DNA of 64,000 bases from Ehretia macrophylla (GCA_037974665.1 CM075772.1:36123052-36187051), one strand, 5' to 3'. Counted from the first letter of the stretch, positions 1 through 12,771 are shown. The notes: generated by a model from the letters alone, not told the origin. Program-made: numbers and translations.

Positions 1-2398
1 ATGGCCTTCGATTGATAGTTATCACCTTATCTCTTGTATGAGCTTAGGTCAGGAATCCAAGAAGTCATCTCCGACAAAGCAAAGGAAAGAAAAGAAGGGT
101 TGGATAGCTAAAGGTAAGGGTGAATGTCTGAGGCTGAGGAATGCGCTAGAGGACTAATTCTTATTCAATGGCATCGTCATAGAATAGAATGGGTTAAGCA
201 AGGTATCTCTTTCTTGCAAACCTCTGGAAATGAGCTACCCGGTGAACATGAGGTCCCAATCACTATTCATAACAAGACAAAAAGGGACCACTAGCCTAGA
301 GAATCAAATAGGGAATAGGCCATGAGTTCACCTGCTTCCCCGAAGGTGAAAGGGCAGAAAGGGATGCCAGGAACAGAGTAATCTCAGGGTTCATTTCATG
401 CCCTTGGAATGAAAGACAGAAGAACAGCTTTAAGGGCGAGGAAGTTCCAGATAGAAAAAGCAGCCATCCTGAGAGAAGAAAAGAGGAACCAGCCACGATT
501 TACAGGAAAATGCTGGGTTAATGCCCCAGGAAGGTAAGCCACATGAGTGGAGAGAAAGTGGGAAAAGAAAGAGGAATGGAGTTTGCCCATTCGATTGATC
601 GATACAGAGTCCCGAACCAAAGCCCATACTCTGACTAAGAGATGTGAAAGTTCCTACCCTGGGAACATTGACATACGGTCTTTCTAGATTAGGGAGCAGA
701 GTATGCAAGCTATTATTACTTATGCTTATCTTCCTCTTTTTTATGTAGCGTAAATGCTACCACTTTTGATGCCTCGGTGGCCGAAGGGAAATGAGACTAG
801 CTAAGCAGCTTCTGATTGACTGCCTAAGATATTCATTCATTCATTAGAAAAGTTTGGTCTACCTTATTCCTTAGTTGACTAGACTAATGTGATAGATAGG
901 TAGACATTTCTCGAGCAAAGCTCAGTCCTTCGCCATCAATATATTGGTATAAAGGTCTTTGCCAGTCAGTTCCCTTCTCTTTTGAAGGCCAATCATAGGC
1001 CCAGAATAGAATGTAAGGCTTGCCGAGACAAACCTCTCACTTAACCTTTGAACTAGGGAATTGGTTATTAAGTGCTTTCTGTCTCACCGGAAGTGCGAAA
1101 GCCTGTTTGTTGCTTTTAATACGAGATCAGAATAAGCCTATAGAAAGGCACTTTTCTTTTCTATTGTAGAGTAAATTGTCAACGGTGGTACCGAAATAGA
1201 ATGAAATGGAAGAGTTTTCCCTAAAGAACAAGGTTGGTAGTAAGTAGGGAGGAGATCTGGAATGTTGGATTAATCATTTCAGTTGGAATGACAAATAATT
1301 AGTGATTGGCGCTGTCTTAAACTTAAAGAAGTACCATTGAGGTATTTGTAGAAGTAGGGTCAAGTTAAGGCTTCTTCTTTAGCACATAGCTGGGCTGAAG
1401 GTTAAACCAAACAACAACATGGGATGATTTCCCAAGCAATTGGTGTGGAGTTCTGTCTATCTTTACCTGAAGCTCTCTTCCTTGATAGTTTGGACCAAAT
1501 CTAGAACAGAAGCTGGAATTAATGACACTAGTCCCGATGTCTTATGGGAACACCTGCTACATATCTCTATTACTATATCTGACCATATTTCGTACCAAGG
1601 CTGAAACAGTACCGAGATGAACCAAAAGTAGGGGAAAAGACTCTTACTCAGCTCTTCATTGCCACCTAGCGCAGACTAGTGGTTAAACACTTCGTTTGTA
1701 TGGCATTTCCTTGCATTATATACCACGTTTTATTTTTATAGCCCCACTCACAAGAACTTCAATTTCCATTTTCCTTCCTAAAGGTAGCCCTCCTCTTCAG
1801 GCAATTATGCTATTAACGGGTTGGATTTCATTTTTTTCTTCATCATCCCTAGAAAGACTTGTAGTGAGCCAAGTTGAGTGTAGAACATTGATAGGCAACC
1901 TCGAGGAGAATTGCGCCCAGGGCTCGATCTACGGCTATCAAGCTTTCCTATCGAATGCCTTAGGTAGGGGGTCTCACCGCTCGATCTTTGTTTCTTCAGA
2001 ACAAGGTGCGAAGAAATGCTGGAATAAAGGCAGCACTTTCTTAAGGTATCCAAGCGTGCTTCGCAGGTTCCATAGTTTCATCGGGGTCTTCATGAGTTGT
2101 GTTAGCATGAAACGGGCCATCTTATGAAGTGGATCTTCGGCTACAGGGGATAGTTGGCCATTTGACACTTCTGCTATTGCTTAGTGCTTCTTTTGCTACT
2201 CCACAATGCTCTCTCCAAAATAAAAGTGAGTGAAAGAAGCCCGCTTGCCCACACTTCTTTCGCCCTATCGCTAGGGGCCTTGCCTTTCAACTACATTTGA
2301 TTCTGAAAAGGGGTAAATCCGCAGCCTACCTTTTAGTTTAGGAATCGACATTTCTAAAAATGTACACCCAAAAAAGGATCAAGTCGCACTACGTTCTT
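1..2398. other. Unassigned host DNA, possibly organelle-derived
   Basis: This stretch matches no retroelement elsewhere in the window. Its base composition is more even than that of the AT-rich LTRs, with many purine runs such as GAAAGAAAGG, a style reminiscent of plant mitochondrial spacer DNA. The longest open frame, at 1696-2127 plus, codes for 143 residues with no motif I recognise, and overlapping minus frames are equally unremarkable. I see no tRNA or rRNA. It ends where element A begins (TGTGATAAC at 2399). The mitochondrial origin is an impression, not a demonstrated match. Confidence 0.4.
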
Positions 2399-4066
2399 TG
2401 TGATAACTTGAACCCGGCATGCATTTAATGGCATTTAATTAAGTGTTATCTTAAATGTTAGCATTGAATTTTGTGTTTATTTTTAGTTAAACATTCATTT
2501 CTAGCTTTATTTTCATATTTATGTTAATCGGTTTTATTTTTCTTGCACCTTAATGCTCGGTTTTCAATTAAATAAAAATTAGCTCCAAGCCGGAGTAAAT
2601 TTTGAACTATGTTACTTTTCAAAAATTATCTTTTCTTAAATTCTTTGAGATTTAATTGTTATTCTTTTATTGTCGCAAAGTGCATAGCATATCGAGAGCG
2701 ATAGTTAGGAAATGATTTCTAGTCCTCAGCAAATAGTGAAAACTAATTTAGTGTTTTAATTTTAGTGTTTTAGTTTTTGTTGATTGGAAATATAATTTCA
2801 TTATTTATTTTAACCTTAAAATGCCTAAAATAAGCCAATTTGACCAATTTTTAAGTAGTTTGACCAAGGCTTTGACTAGTTGACTTAGTTGTCATCTTTT
2901 ATAACCAAATAATATCAAGAAAAAAAAAACAAAAGATGAAAACATAATAGAAAGGGCTGAAACTTAGAGGAGAAAAAAAAAGATTTCAACTTTCAAATCT
3001 TCGCGTGAGCTTGCACGAGGTTGTGTCCGAGGCTTCCAGCGTGGTTTTCCTAGCGTCTAGGAGCGTCTAAGGTGAGGGTTTCATCGTTATTTGTGCATTT
3101 GAAATTATTGTAACTAAACTTTAATTTTTATGATTTAACCGTAGGTTGCTATTTTATCCATTTTGTTGCTCAAAGAATGTTCCCTAGTGATCGTAGACCA
3201 TGTATTTATAGTTTTTTAGCATTTTCTGCGGTTGAATATCGAAATTGAAATTGAAATTGCTAATTGAATAGTAAATTATGAATAGTAAAATCCCATTTCG
3301 ATGAAGTTGCTCCGTTATGCGTTTTGTTGATGTAGGAAGGTGCTAGATATGCTAGAATGCCTAAAGGTGTGGTTTAATTGGATTCTGTAATGGAAAAATT
3401 GAGGAAAATGGCTTAGTGAAAGTTGGGATCGTTTAGGTCAAGTTTGGCATTTTATCGTTTTGCGTGATGGCATTGTCTCGGGAGGCCGTAGAAGCACTTT
3501 TGGTGTGGTTATGGCGTTGGTTGGGTGTTTGGTTATTAGTTCAAACGAGCAAAGGGGAAAATCGGGACTTTGCATGAATACTAAGGTTAAGTAGGGTTTC
3601 GGGGTCTTTAAACGTGCCTTTTGGTGACCTAGGAGGATTGGTGAAGTCGGTTTCCAAAACTCGTGGCTCGTTTGAAGGTAGTAGCGTTTTGAAAGTTGGG
3701 GTCATTTTGTGATTTTGTGTGTTTTCATAGTGTAATGCCTATAGAATACTTAATATTGCTTGTTATACTTGTTAAAGTTGATTATGATTGAATTGTATGT
3801 CAATTGTTGATAATGCTTGTTAGTGTTGTTCTTGTTTTTTTATTGATTGTAAATGCTTATTGTATCGTATGTTGTTACTAACCTCCATTTCAGTGCCTTG
3901 CTCGATTATCGTTCTATTTCTCGTATTGCATTGCATTGTGTTAGGTGCGTGAGTGACGGGCCTCTCTGGGTAGCCTCGGGTTGCCCGTGTTGGTTGCTCT
4001 GGCTCTGTGTCCTAATTCCCTTTCTCGCTTGGGTCGCCACCCAAGGAGTTTGGGTCGTAGTATTGA

Positions 4067-4089
4067 TAGAGTATGTCCAGAGTACTCTA
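4067..4089 (+). other. LTR hairpin H1 of element A
   Basis: The arms TAGAGTA (4067-4073) and TACTCTA (4083-4089) pair perfectly around the loop TGTCCAGAG. Families B, E and G have a hairpin in the same place with different arms and a similar TCCGGA-like loop. Confidence 0.6.
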
Positions 4090-4347
4090 ACGGAAGTTAT
4101 AAGGTGGGTGAGCCGGCGCATCATTGTTAAAGTCATCGAATTCGTGATCGGTACATTGCTCGTATGAGTGAACCATAGCCTTCAGAGTGTGGTATAGCTT
4201 TGAATGGTTGTGTTAATGCTTTTATTAATTGGTTATTGTATTGATTGTTTATATTGAATGCTTGCTTGTCAATTATATTGCTTAGCTATACCTATTTGCA
4301 TTGCACGACTTTCTTTCTCTCCACCTCGATATCTGTCTCGCCCTCAC

Positions 4348-4372
4348 TGAGTATACGTGTTGAGTATACTCA
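4348..4372 (+). other. LTR hairpin H2 of element A
   Basis: The arms TGAGTATAC and GTATACTCA form a perfect 9-bp stem with a 7-nt loop, just after CCCTCAC. In B the corresponding arms are TGAGCAA/TTGCTCA, in G TGAGCAAT/ATTGCTCA. The paired changes suggest the stem itself is kept. It ends 21 nt before the acceptor-like AG at 4392-4393. Confidence 0.65.
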
Positions 4373-4906
4373 CTCCTCACCATCACATTTCAGGAAATGC
4401 CATGTTAGCTGGAAAGTTTGTGGATATGTGAAAGTTCGTGCATGAAGAGTTATCTTGCATGCTATGTGGCTTGAGTTGTCAAAGATGCAAAGATTTATGT
4501 TTCATGTGTTGTTTGTATTTAATGTTAAAAAGCAATGTAATTTAAGCTTCCTAAGTTATTGAAGTGATTTGGAAAAGCTAGTTTATGTATTCAGATAGAA
4601 TAGTTTAACTTTAATGCATGTTTATAATGTCCAAAGGAAAAGAGTTAGAATAGTTTGGGTACTTGGAAATATGTATATTTACTTGTGATTGCTTGTTGAG
4701 AACCAAGGCTCGGATGGCCTTGAGGTGGTTGAATGGTTGGACACGGTGCTAGTCCACTTATATGCTATTGCAGGTTTTGCATTTTGCCTAGAAATAGGGT
4801 GGACTCCGTCCGTCTTTCCTTAAAATTTTGCCCGGGTCTGGAATTGGGTTGTGATTAGATTGATTGATAGAACTCCCGGTCTCGAGAGGGATCGGGGTGT
4901 TACAGG

Positions 4907-4918
4907 TGGTCTCAAAGC
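4907..4918 (+). other. Degraded primer-binding site of element A
   Basis: TGGTCTCAAAGC differs at two positions from TGGTATCAGAGC, the initiator Met-tRNA complement present in the other elements here. It lies two bases after the LTR end. Confidence 0.7.
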
Positions 4919-6827
4919 TTGTTTAGCTCATAAGCCGGGACAGGGTCCTCGGTCTGGTGGGTAGTGATCCTTGAATGTTTGCTTGTTAAGTGTGTTTTGA
5001 AAGTGTATGCTTGCATGTGAGATTATGTGTCTTGACCTGAATGTGTGCTCCTATGTGATATAGTTATGTGTTATGTGTTAATTGTGTGCTAAGTGAAGTG
5101 AAATGTCTAGTTGTGCATTGAATTGACCTATTGAATTGGCATCATGAATCGAATCGACCTCGTGAATTGTTAATTGCTTGAATTATTGGTTGTAATGTGT
5201 GTATTGAAATGTCTTGAATTGGTTATGCCGTGATTTGAATTGATTATGCTGTGCTTGACTTGATTGTCGTGCTTGAGTGACTTTGTTGAATAAACTGTTT
5301 TATAAACTTGCTTGCATAATAGATTCAGGCATATATGTACAAATGCGATATCTTGGCATTCATACATGTCCTGTGGAAATGGTAAGTAAGTCCTCTTTAT
5401 CCCCTGTAGAAAGTGGTTCACAGCTAGCCTTTCAAGGTGCATTGATTGGCAAGAAATGAATGGCATTTAATTAGCCTTTATTTGAGAGTTGGTGTTTGTC
5501 TTTGGAGCTCGGTTATTGGCATACTTCTAAGACTTTTCTTCGTAGTTGGCAATCATAAAAAGAATAGCTTTCTTTTGTGGTTCTATTTGGTTGTTCTCTG
5601 GAGCCTTCTTTGGTTTTCTTATTGGGTATTCTTTGGAGACTTTTGTTGGCACTTCTTGGTAGACTCGGCTATTGGGGTTTCAATCGGACTTACTGTATGG
5701 TATTATCTATGGCATATGTGTCTCGGTCTTTATTGGTGTGTTACTGGCATTCCTTATTGGAACTTCTTCAATGGCATTCTATAGAATTCTTAGTGGTCAT
5801 TTATCTAGTATTTACTTATTGGGCAATCCTTGGTACTTTCTTACTGGAGCATTGTTTCGGGTATTTTCTTTAGTGTTCCTCAGTAGGTTTGGTATTTGGA
5901 ATTCCTATCGGACTTATTGTATAGTACTACTTACAGTATTCTTTGGAATTCTTAGTGCGCATTTTACTAGTATTTTCCTTGATGGCACTTATTGGATGTT
6001 TTACACTTGGAATCTTGTTCAGATTTATTATCTCATATTGCTTACTGTATGCTGTGGAATACTTTGGGCTTTCTAGGTGGTAAGTTGTATATAGTTGTCA
6101 CTTGGCAAACAGTGAAGAGGCCTCGGAGTTTGGTTTTGTATATTGTACACCAGATCGGAATTTTCCCTTAGGTTTTTCGTCTAGCTGGGAAACTATATTT
6201 GTTATTCAACTTGATTGTCTTATTGGGCATATTATATTTTCTTTGCTATTTTCGTTGACTTTCTTCTCAGCATTTGATAGCAGTACTCAGGATCTAATTG
6301 GTTATACTATGGGGTTATTATTTGGAAGACTTTTCTTGGACTCTTGAAGTATATTTGATTGGGTTTTCTTAATACTCTCATCAACACTCCTAATAGGGAA
6401 ATTCTTCTATGAAATTCATGACTAGCGGGGTATTTCTTTGGGCCTCTGGATGGAATCTTCAGTTGAGTCTTTATTTGGTTTCTTGATCGGGAGTTCTCGA
6501 GCGGTTGTAGTTGAATTTCTATTGGAGATTCTTGTGTGGGGTATTCCTCTTACCATTAATATGTGATGTGATTTTATCTACAGTATCTTTGTTTTAGTCT
6601 TTATTGGTATTATCTTGGCACTTTTGGTTAGAATTTTATTCTTCTTCGGTATTCGTGTCAACGAAATTTTTGTGTGGTATCTACATTTGAGCCTTTATTC
6701 GGCATTACTACTTGGAATTTCTTCTTAAACTTCCCTATTGGTCATCTTGATTAATATACTTGCTCAGCAGCTGATGAAGATTAGTCAGAGTTGGATTTCA
6801 GTGGATGCAGAGTTCTATTGGAAGAAG
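4919..6827 (+). other. Element A internal domain (gag-pol replaced by T/G-rich micro-repeats)
   Basis: After a leader of TGTG- and TTGAATTG-rich sequence, 5440-6770 is built of many imperfect copies of a unit like TATTGG-ATTCTT. Open frames at 5446-5784, 5577-5873, 5672-6076 and 6102-6347 are hydrophobic only because of this T-rich composition, and they overlap in different frames. They match no Gag, Pol or Env motif. The cores of G and E contain the same kind of sequence and end in a related segment (GTTGGATTTCAGT-like) just before the palindrome. I read it as a conserved, probably non-coding core; a small hydrophobic protein cannot be excluded. Confidence 0.6.
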
Positions 6828-6863
6828 AATTGCGAGGACGCAATTGTTTTAAGGGGGGAAGGA
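6828..6863 (+). other. Palindrome and polypurine tract of element A
   Basis: AATTGCG (6828-6834) and CGCAATT (6839-6845) are inverted around AGGA. The polypurine tract AAGGGGGGAAGGA follows and abuts the 3' LTR start at 6864. The same palindrome plus tract occurs before the 3' LTR of C, G and E. Confidence 0.75.
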
Positions 6864-7611
6864 TGTGATAACCCGAACCCGGCATGCATTTAATGGCATT
6901 TAATTGCATTTAATTAAGTGTTATCTTAAATGTTAGCATTGAATTTTGTGTTTATTTTTAGTTAAACATTCATTTGTAGCTTTATTTTCATACTTATGTT
7001 AATCGGTTTTATTTTTCTTGCATCTTAATGCTCGGTTTTCAATTAAATGAAAAGTAGCTCCGAGCCGGAGTAAATTTTGAACTATGTTACTTTTCAAAAA
7101 TTATATTTTCTTAAATTCTTTGAGATTTAATTGTTATTCTTTTATTGTCGCAAAGTGCATAGCATATCGAGAGCGATAGTTAAGGAAATGATTTCTAGTC
7201 CTCAGCAAATAGTGAAAACTAGTATTTAGTGTTTTAATTTTAGTGTTTTAGTTGTTGTTGATTGTAAATATAATTTCATTACTTATTTTAACCTTAAAAT
7301 GCCTAAAATAAGCCAATTTGACCAATTTTTAAGTTGTTTGACCAAGGCTTTGACTAGTTGACTTAGTTGTCATCTTTTATAACCAAATAATATCAAGAAA
7401 AAACAAACAAAAGCTGAAAATAGAATAGAAAGGGCTGAAACTTAGAGGAGAAAAAAAATTATTTCAACTTTCAAATCTTCAAATCTTCGCGTGAGCTTGC
7501 ACGAGGTTGTGTCCGAGGCTTCCAACGTGGGTTTCCTAGCGTCTAGGAGCGTCTAAGGTGAGGGTTTCATCGTTATTTGCACATTTGAAATTATTGTAAC
7601 TAAACTTTAAT
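6864..7611 (+). repeat. Element A 3' LTR, truncated
   Basis: It matches the first ~720 bases of the LTR at 2399 with scattered substitutions and small indels, such as an extra GCATTTAATT unit near the start. The match ends at CTTTAAT (7611), where unrelated DNA begins. The donor-like AAG|GTGAGGG is kept near 7557. Confidence 0.85.
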
Positions 7612-9869
7612 AGAGGGTTCCAAAAAGTATGAGCAGTTTCCACTCTACTCATACTGAATATGGGTAATTCCCCGCCACTTGCCCAACATTTTAATAGAGG
7701 GACAGCCAGCGCTAAGGCCATTGGACCAATAAACAATAGATGCAAGTAGCTTGAAATCAAAAAGATTGAAATATGGGGCTAATCTACCTTTTCAGTCCGA
7801 GTTAAGACAAAGGAATGGTCTCACTCTGGGGGAATGGGCTTTCATTAAACAAAGAAGCTAAGCGATTGAGATCCAATAAGAGTTCATCCATGGCATGAGA
7901 TGAGTGATCCAATTCTATTATATTAGGGGTCCCCGGACCTATCCTTTCTTTTTTATCAAAAAATTATATAGACCCACTAATGATATTCAGGAGAGAACCG
8001 ACCTAATGTTCTTTATCCCATTCTATATGCACGCAATTTTTATAGTAACAAGGTAACAAGAAGCAAGCTAAAGCCACAAAAGGGGGACAAGATTCATCGA
8101 TTAGGTGTTAGCAAGGTTTGTGACTCTTTGATCCATCGGTTCACTCTGTCGTTTTAAGATCCTTGATCTTGATTTGTTTCTAGGAGCATAGATGGAATGA
8201 AATAAGCAATCAAGTCCGTGTGGACTCCCCCTATGACAACACTCAACCAACTTCCATCTTAAAGCATTGAAAGAAAGGCAGGCTACTTTGCCGAGTTTCA
8301 GAGGTGACGGAGGTCAAAAAAGGAGTTCTATCACTCTCACATAAATATAGAGTGAATGACTTTGAAGGGCCATTATTGAGTCAAGCAACCGAAACCGAGG
8401 AAAGAAGTCACATCTGAGCGAATTCTAACTAATTCATCTGCTTATATTGTACCAAGCAAGACCCTTTTGCAGTTTTCTCACCAGTGTCATCACTCACTAG
8501 ATGAGCCTTTCTATTTGTACCAGTTGAGTACGTCTGCCCAAGACCCAGACAAAAAGCTTTGTACCTTACCACAGAAACTCCGCTATCAATGTCATCTGGC
8601 CCAGTTGCCCCAATTGGACTTAACCATTTGACTTCATACAATAAGAGGAAAAGAAACCCTCTTGAGAAAGGGCTCTTAAGTTAGAGTTCGAACTCACCTT
8701 CTTTCTTCTATTTCATAGCCTCTTTCGTATTCTCAATCGGAATAGCCAAGCTTTCAATCTTTATCTTTTATTAGGAACCGAATTCGAAAGAGACGCAGCA
8801 GCAAGAGGTCCTGAATCAAATAGAGCAAGCAAGTCCGTATTCTGTTTGGCTTCCGGCTTCATTCCTAGAGTAAGGAGAAAGAAGATAGCGCCGGGGAATA
8901 GCTCCGAGAGGGACTTCTCTAAGTAAAGAGATAAGTAAGGGTATGAGTCATTCCAATTGAGTAGGTGAACCAAGAGTCTCTTCCGAGCGAGATCCTTTAC
9001 CACTCCTAACTAAATGAAAGAAAGTAAGAGAGAGAGTGGCTGCCTATGACTGGCTTATATGAAGCCCAAAAATTCTTTACTTGGAATCTGTGCATTCCAA
9101 AAGTAGCGACAAACTTAATAGGGGTGATAGATTGTAACACGCGTTTAGTAAGCTTTTAAAATAGGATCACAAACACAAAAGCCATTTACTTCTCTTTAAG
9201 AGAAAAAGGTGCTTAATGACAGCTGATATGTTGAAGCAGGGGGGTGGGCGGGACAAGAAGAAGCCTCTGAACAACCTGATGAACCACGTTAAATGTGCTT
9301 TTCTAGTGTCTTTGATTTTATGTTATGAGCTTATCCTAGTTCATAGTAAGTAGAAGGTGTTACGGGTTGGCCTCGGGAATTCGAGGAGATACTAACTTTC
9401 TTTCTCGTTAAGATTGGACTGCTCTTGGGGGAACAACTTAGAGAACTCCATCTTCAACTCCTATCATGAAAGTAAAAGTCCCAATCCCAGTTCCATATTA
9501 AGAAAGTAGACGGACAGAACTCCCCGACCTTGTTAGGACCCCTTCGATTGGAGAGCTCATCTTCTAGTCGAGTAAGGTGGGTACCTTCCCTCTGAAGCTC
9601 TTATGGGGGGACATCCTTTCTAATACACATTTCCCGGACAAGGATTAGCATCTGATCTTCTTGCCCTTGCCTCCAGAAATAAAGACCAGCGATGGCAAAA
9701 GTATCTGTAAAAGAATAAAGGTTTTATCCAGGTGCAGATATCCCTTTATCCAATGCCTGAAGCAAGCGTTTCTTTCCCAACCAATTTTTCCTCAAAAGAG
9801 TCCTTAAGTTAGGTAAAGAATATCGATAAGTAAGGAAGGTTTAACAAGAGTCCTCCCTTCGATGGCATG
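7612..9869. other. Unassigned host DNA, possibly organelle-derived
   Basis: No retroelement match elsewhere in the window and no recognisable gene. Open frames at 8429-8641 and 8761-9003, both minus, code for 70 and 80 residues without motifs I know. The purine-run texture resembles 1-2398 and 16709-17688, so these may once have been one continuous tract split by insertions. Its last five bases, GCATG (9865-9869), are the left target duplication of element B. Confidence 0.4.
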
Positions 9870-12153
9870 TGTAATACCCGAGCCCGGAATGTGAAAATTT
9901 CTTGTTTATTATTTTGAAAATTATATTTCCTTAAATTCTTTGAGAATTAATTGTTACTTTCTTGCTGTCGCAACGTGCATTGCATTTAGGGAGCGATAGC
10001 TAGAGAACGGTTTCTAGTCCTCAGCAAATAGTGAAACTAGTATTTAGATGACTTAAATTTTATATTTTAATTGTTGCTAGCTGAAATTTATATTGGTGAT
10101 AGTTATTTTAGCTTAAAATGCATTGAAATAAGGCCTTTTGACCAAGTTTTAAGTTGTTTGACCTAGGACTTTGACCATTTGACCAACTTAACACCTTAAT
10201 AAGCTAAAACAAAGCAAAAAAAAAAAAAATAGCAGCTGAAAAACAGTGAGCAGGCCGTGAGCTTCAAGAGAGAAAAAAAAAAACCTTTCAACTTCCAATC
10301 GTTCAATCTTCGTGTGAGCTCATGCGGGGTGGTTTCCGAGGTGACCAGTGTTGTTTTCCTAGTGACTAGGAGTGCCTAAGGTAAGTGAAGCATGTTATTT
10401 ACGCATTTAAATGTCAAGTGTATCAACTTTTGTAATTTTTAGATTTTATCCGTATATTGTTGTTTAAAGCATTTTGATGCTTCTAGAATGTTCCTTGGCA
10501 ATTGTAGAACATGTATTTATAGCTTTTTAACATTTTCTGCGGTTAAATGTTGAGATTACAATTTAAATTAGTTGTTAAATAGTGTTTTGTGAATAGTAAA
10601 CCCTTGAAACGATGAAGTTGCTCTGTTATGCTGTCCGTTGATGTAGAAATGTGCTAGGTGTGTTAGAATGCCTAAATGCATGGTTTGTTTGGGTTGCGTA
10701 ATGGAAAAAATGGGAATTAAGCTTTGATGAAAGTCGGGGTCGTTTAGGTCGACTTTAGCGTTTTCTCATTTTGCGTGTTGGCATTGTTTCGGGAGGCCAT
10801 GGAAGCACTTTTGGTGCGATTATGGCGTTGGTTGGGTGTTTGGTTGATATAGTTGTATTTCAAACAAGCAAAGGGAGAAAACGGGACTTTGCATGAATTC
10901 TAGGGTTAGGTAGGGTTTCGGGGTCTTTAGTCGTGCCTTATGGTGACCTAGGAGGATTGGCGAAGTCGGTTTCCAGAACTCATGGCTCGTTTGGAAATGG
11001 TAGTGTTTTGATAGTTGGGGCAGATTGGTGATTTTGTTTGTTTTCTTGATATTCTGTCTATAGAATGCTTAGGGTTGCTTGATATACTTGTTGGAATTGA
11101 TTTTGATTGGAATGCATATCAACTGTTGCTATTGCGTACGAGAGTAACCTACTTTGTTATTCTCCCACATGTGGCTTTATTGCTCGTTTATCGCCTTGTA
11201 TCGAGTCTTGCATTGCATAGTGTCCCGCGCGTGAGTGATGGGCCTCTCTGGATAGCCTCGGGTTGCCAGTGTTGGTTGCTCTAGCTCTGCTGCTATTCCC
11301 TCTTCTCGCTTGGGTTGCCTCCCAGGGAGTTTTGGGTCGTAGATTGATGGATACTTCCGAGGTATTCCAAACTAGTGTTATAAGGTAGTTTGGGCCGGCG
11401 TGTCGTCATCGAATTTGTGATTGAAAGTTGCTCGTGAAAAGAGTATCGTATCCTTTCAATGAGTGTTTACAGTTTTAAATACTTGCCTTGCTTTATTGAT
11501 GGGTTATTGTATCTCTATATGATATTTGTATGAATTGCTTGGCTAATTGCATTGCATATTCCTCTCATCTCCGTCCTTGAGACCAATTGCCCTCGCTGAG
11601 CAATAGTTTTTTCTCATTCCTTTCTATACTATATTTTTACGGGAGTAGTTGAAGCAGACCCTATTGAGGTAGTAGAGGAGGGGGAGCAGGTGGAGGTGTT
11701 CCCGTGATAGCACTTCTTTGCTTTGCTGGTGGTTGGTTACCAGATTTTGTGCGAGCCTTGCTTGCTATGTATATTGCTTGGATGTCGCTTAATTTTGAGG
11801 CTTGTAGCCTTGTATGTATTTTTTAGTTTGAGGCCTCTATGGTCTTATGTTGTATAAGTTGAAAGAATGTAAAGTTGTAAACTTATACTCTTGTGACTAG
11901 TAAGGAAATGCATGCTAATGCAATTGATTAGTGGCATAAATACTTGTGTAGTATGCATATCATTTTTGGGTTGCAAGGTTGGTTAATAAGAAATGTATGT
12001 TTCAAAGAAAGTCGGCTTGTTTTAATTGTTTTATGGCTTTCGCAAGTATTATGTTAATTTTAGGGTTTTCGGATCATTCGCAGTACAGAGGAGACTCCGT
12101 CCGTGTGTCGAGTCCGAGCTTGGCCTTTTGCGGGGTCGGGTCGGGGCGTGACA
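9870..12153 (+). repeat. Element B 5' LTR
   Basis: The LTR starts TGTAATACCCGAGCCCGG and ends CGGGGCGTGACA. A strong donor-like CTAAG|GTAAGT lies at 10376-10386. Hairpin H1 is at 11349-11368, H2 at 11597-11616 with one mismatch, and a third hairpin AGGCT-TGT-AGCCT at 11798-11810. The acidic reading frame ends with TGA at 11705-11707. The acceptor-like site present in the B-family relatives is mutated here (TTTTTACGGG). Confidence 0.9.
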
Positions 12154-12160
12154 TCTTAGG

Positions 12161-12172
12161 TGGTATCAGAGC
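12161..12172 (+). other. Primer-binding site of element B
   Basis: TGGTATCAGAGC, complementary to the 3' end of initiator Met-tRNA, lies seven bases after the LTR end. Confidence 0.9.
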
Positions 12173-12465
12173 ATGATAGTCTTGCATGAGTCGGGATATG
12201 TTTCTCGGTCTGTGGGGTAAAGGTCCAAAATGCTAGAATGTTATTGTATAATTGTTAAGTGGAAAGAAAATGTTATAGCATGACTTTGTGAACTTGGGGT
12301 GCTTATGTGTTTAAAGTGAATTGGTTTGGCAGGTCAATCTTGTGTTATGTGAATTGCGTGTTAGAATGTTTGATTGTTATTGACATGAGTGTTATCTAAT
12401 CTTATGTGCTATATTTCTGTCTATAAACTGCTTTTAAATGTTGCCAGCTATTGTGAATTTCTACT

Positions 12466-12771
12466 ATGCCGCCATGTCGTGGTACTCAAGGTATAGGGTC
12501 AGATGAAGAGGCAGCAGAACAGGGTCAGCAACCGTTGCCTGAACATTTTATAGCTACTATGACTACTGCAGTTGACCGGATTACCCAGGTACTGCATGAG
12601 CAGAGGCAGGACTGGAATAATCCCCAGGGAAATCAAGCTAATCCTAGTGGACAGGGGTATAGAGTTGAGAATAATCAGTTAGAGAAATTTCTGAGGCACG
12701 AGCCGGGAAAGTTCTTCGGAGAGCCAGATGATGAGGCAACGAAGATGGCTAGAGCTATTGAGTGGTTATAA
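12466..12771 (+). pseudogene. Gag N-terminus of element B, cut off by a deletion
   Basis: The ATG at 12466 opens a Gag start (MPPCRGTQGI...) nearly identical to the start of the minus-strand B-family copy. It reaches the motif FFGEPDDEA at about residues 86-94, then switches at 12731-12737 into RNase H sequence in the wrong frame, ending at TAA 12769-12771. Only about 90 authentic Gag residues remain. The main Gag domain and the zinc knuckles are missing. It cannot make a working capsid protein. Confidence 0.9.

Larger units (their letters stand above)
2399..4904 (+). repeat. Element A 5' LTR
   Basis: The LTR is about 2.5 kb, starts TGTGATAAC and ends GGGGTGTTACA. A TATA-like TTTATAACC lies near 2898. 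A splice-donor-like AAG|GTGAGGG lies at 3069-3078 and a TTTCAGG acceptor-like site at 4388-4394. Two hairpins, at 4067-4089 and 4348-4372, have counterparts in LTRs of other families here. The stretch near 3950-4060 aligns by eye with LTRs of B, G and E, so these families share a core even though their ends differ. Confidence 0.85.
2399..7611 (+). mobile_element. Element A: non-autonomous LTR retrotransposon, 3' truncated
   Basis: Two direct copies of an LTR (starting TGTGATAAC at 2399 and at 6864) flank a core of about 1.96 kb. After the first LTR comes a degraded Met-tRNA primer site; before the second comes a polypurine tract. No gag, protease, reverse transcriptase or integrase can be read in the core, so it must have used another element's proteins. 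The second LTR stops matching the first at 7611, about 750 bp in, where unrelated host DNA begins. The right target duplication is therefore lost. Layout and terminal signals match the gypsy-type elements G and E in this window. Confidence 0.85.

Noticed and set aside
1696-2127. 143-residue open frame in host DNA
   Set aside because: No recognisable motif, no initiation context, overlapped by two minus-strand frames. I do not call it a gene.
5446-6347. Several hydrophobic open frames that look like membrane proteins
   Set aside because: They overlap in different frames, come from a T-rich micro-repeat, and the matching frames in G and E are shifted relative to each other.
8660-8700. tRNA-like GAGTTCGAACTC
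   Set aside because: A palindromic T-arm-like string only; no acceptor stem or anticodon arm around it.
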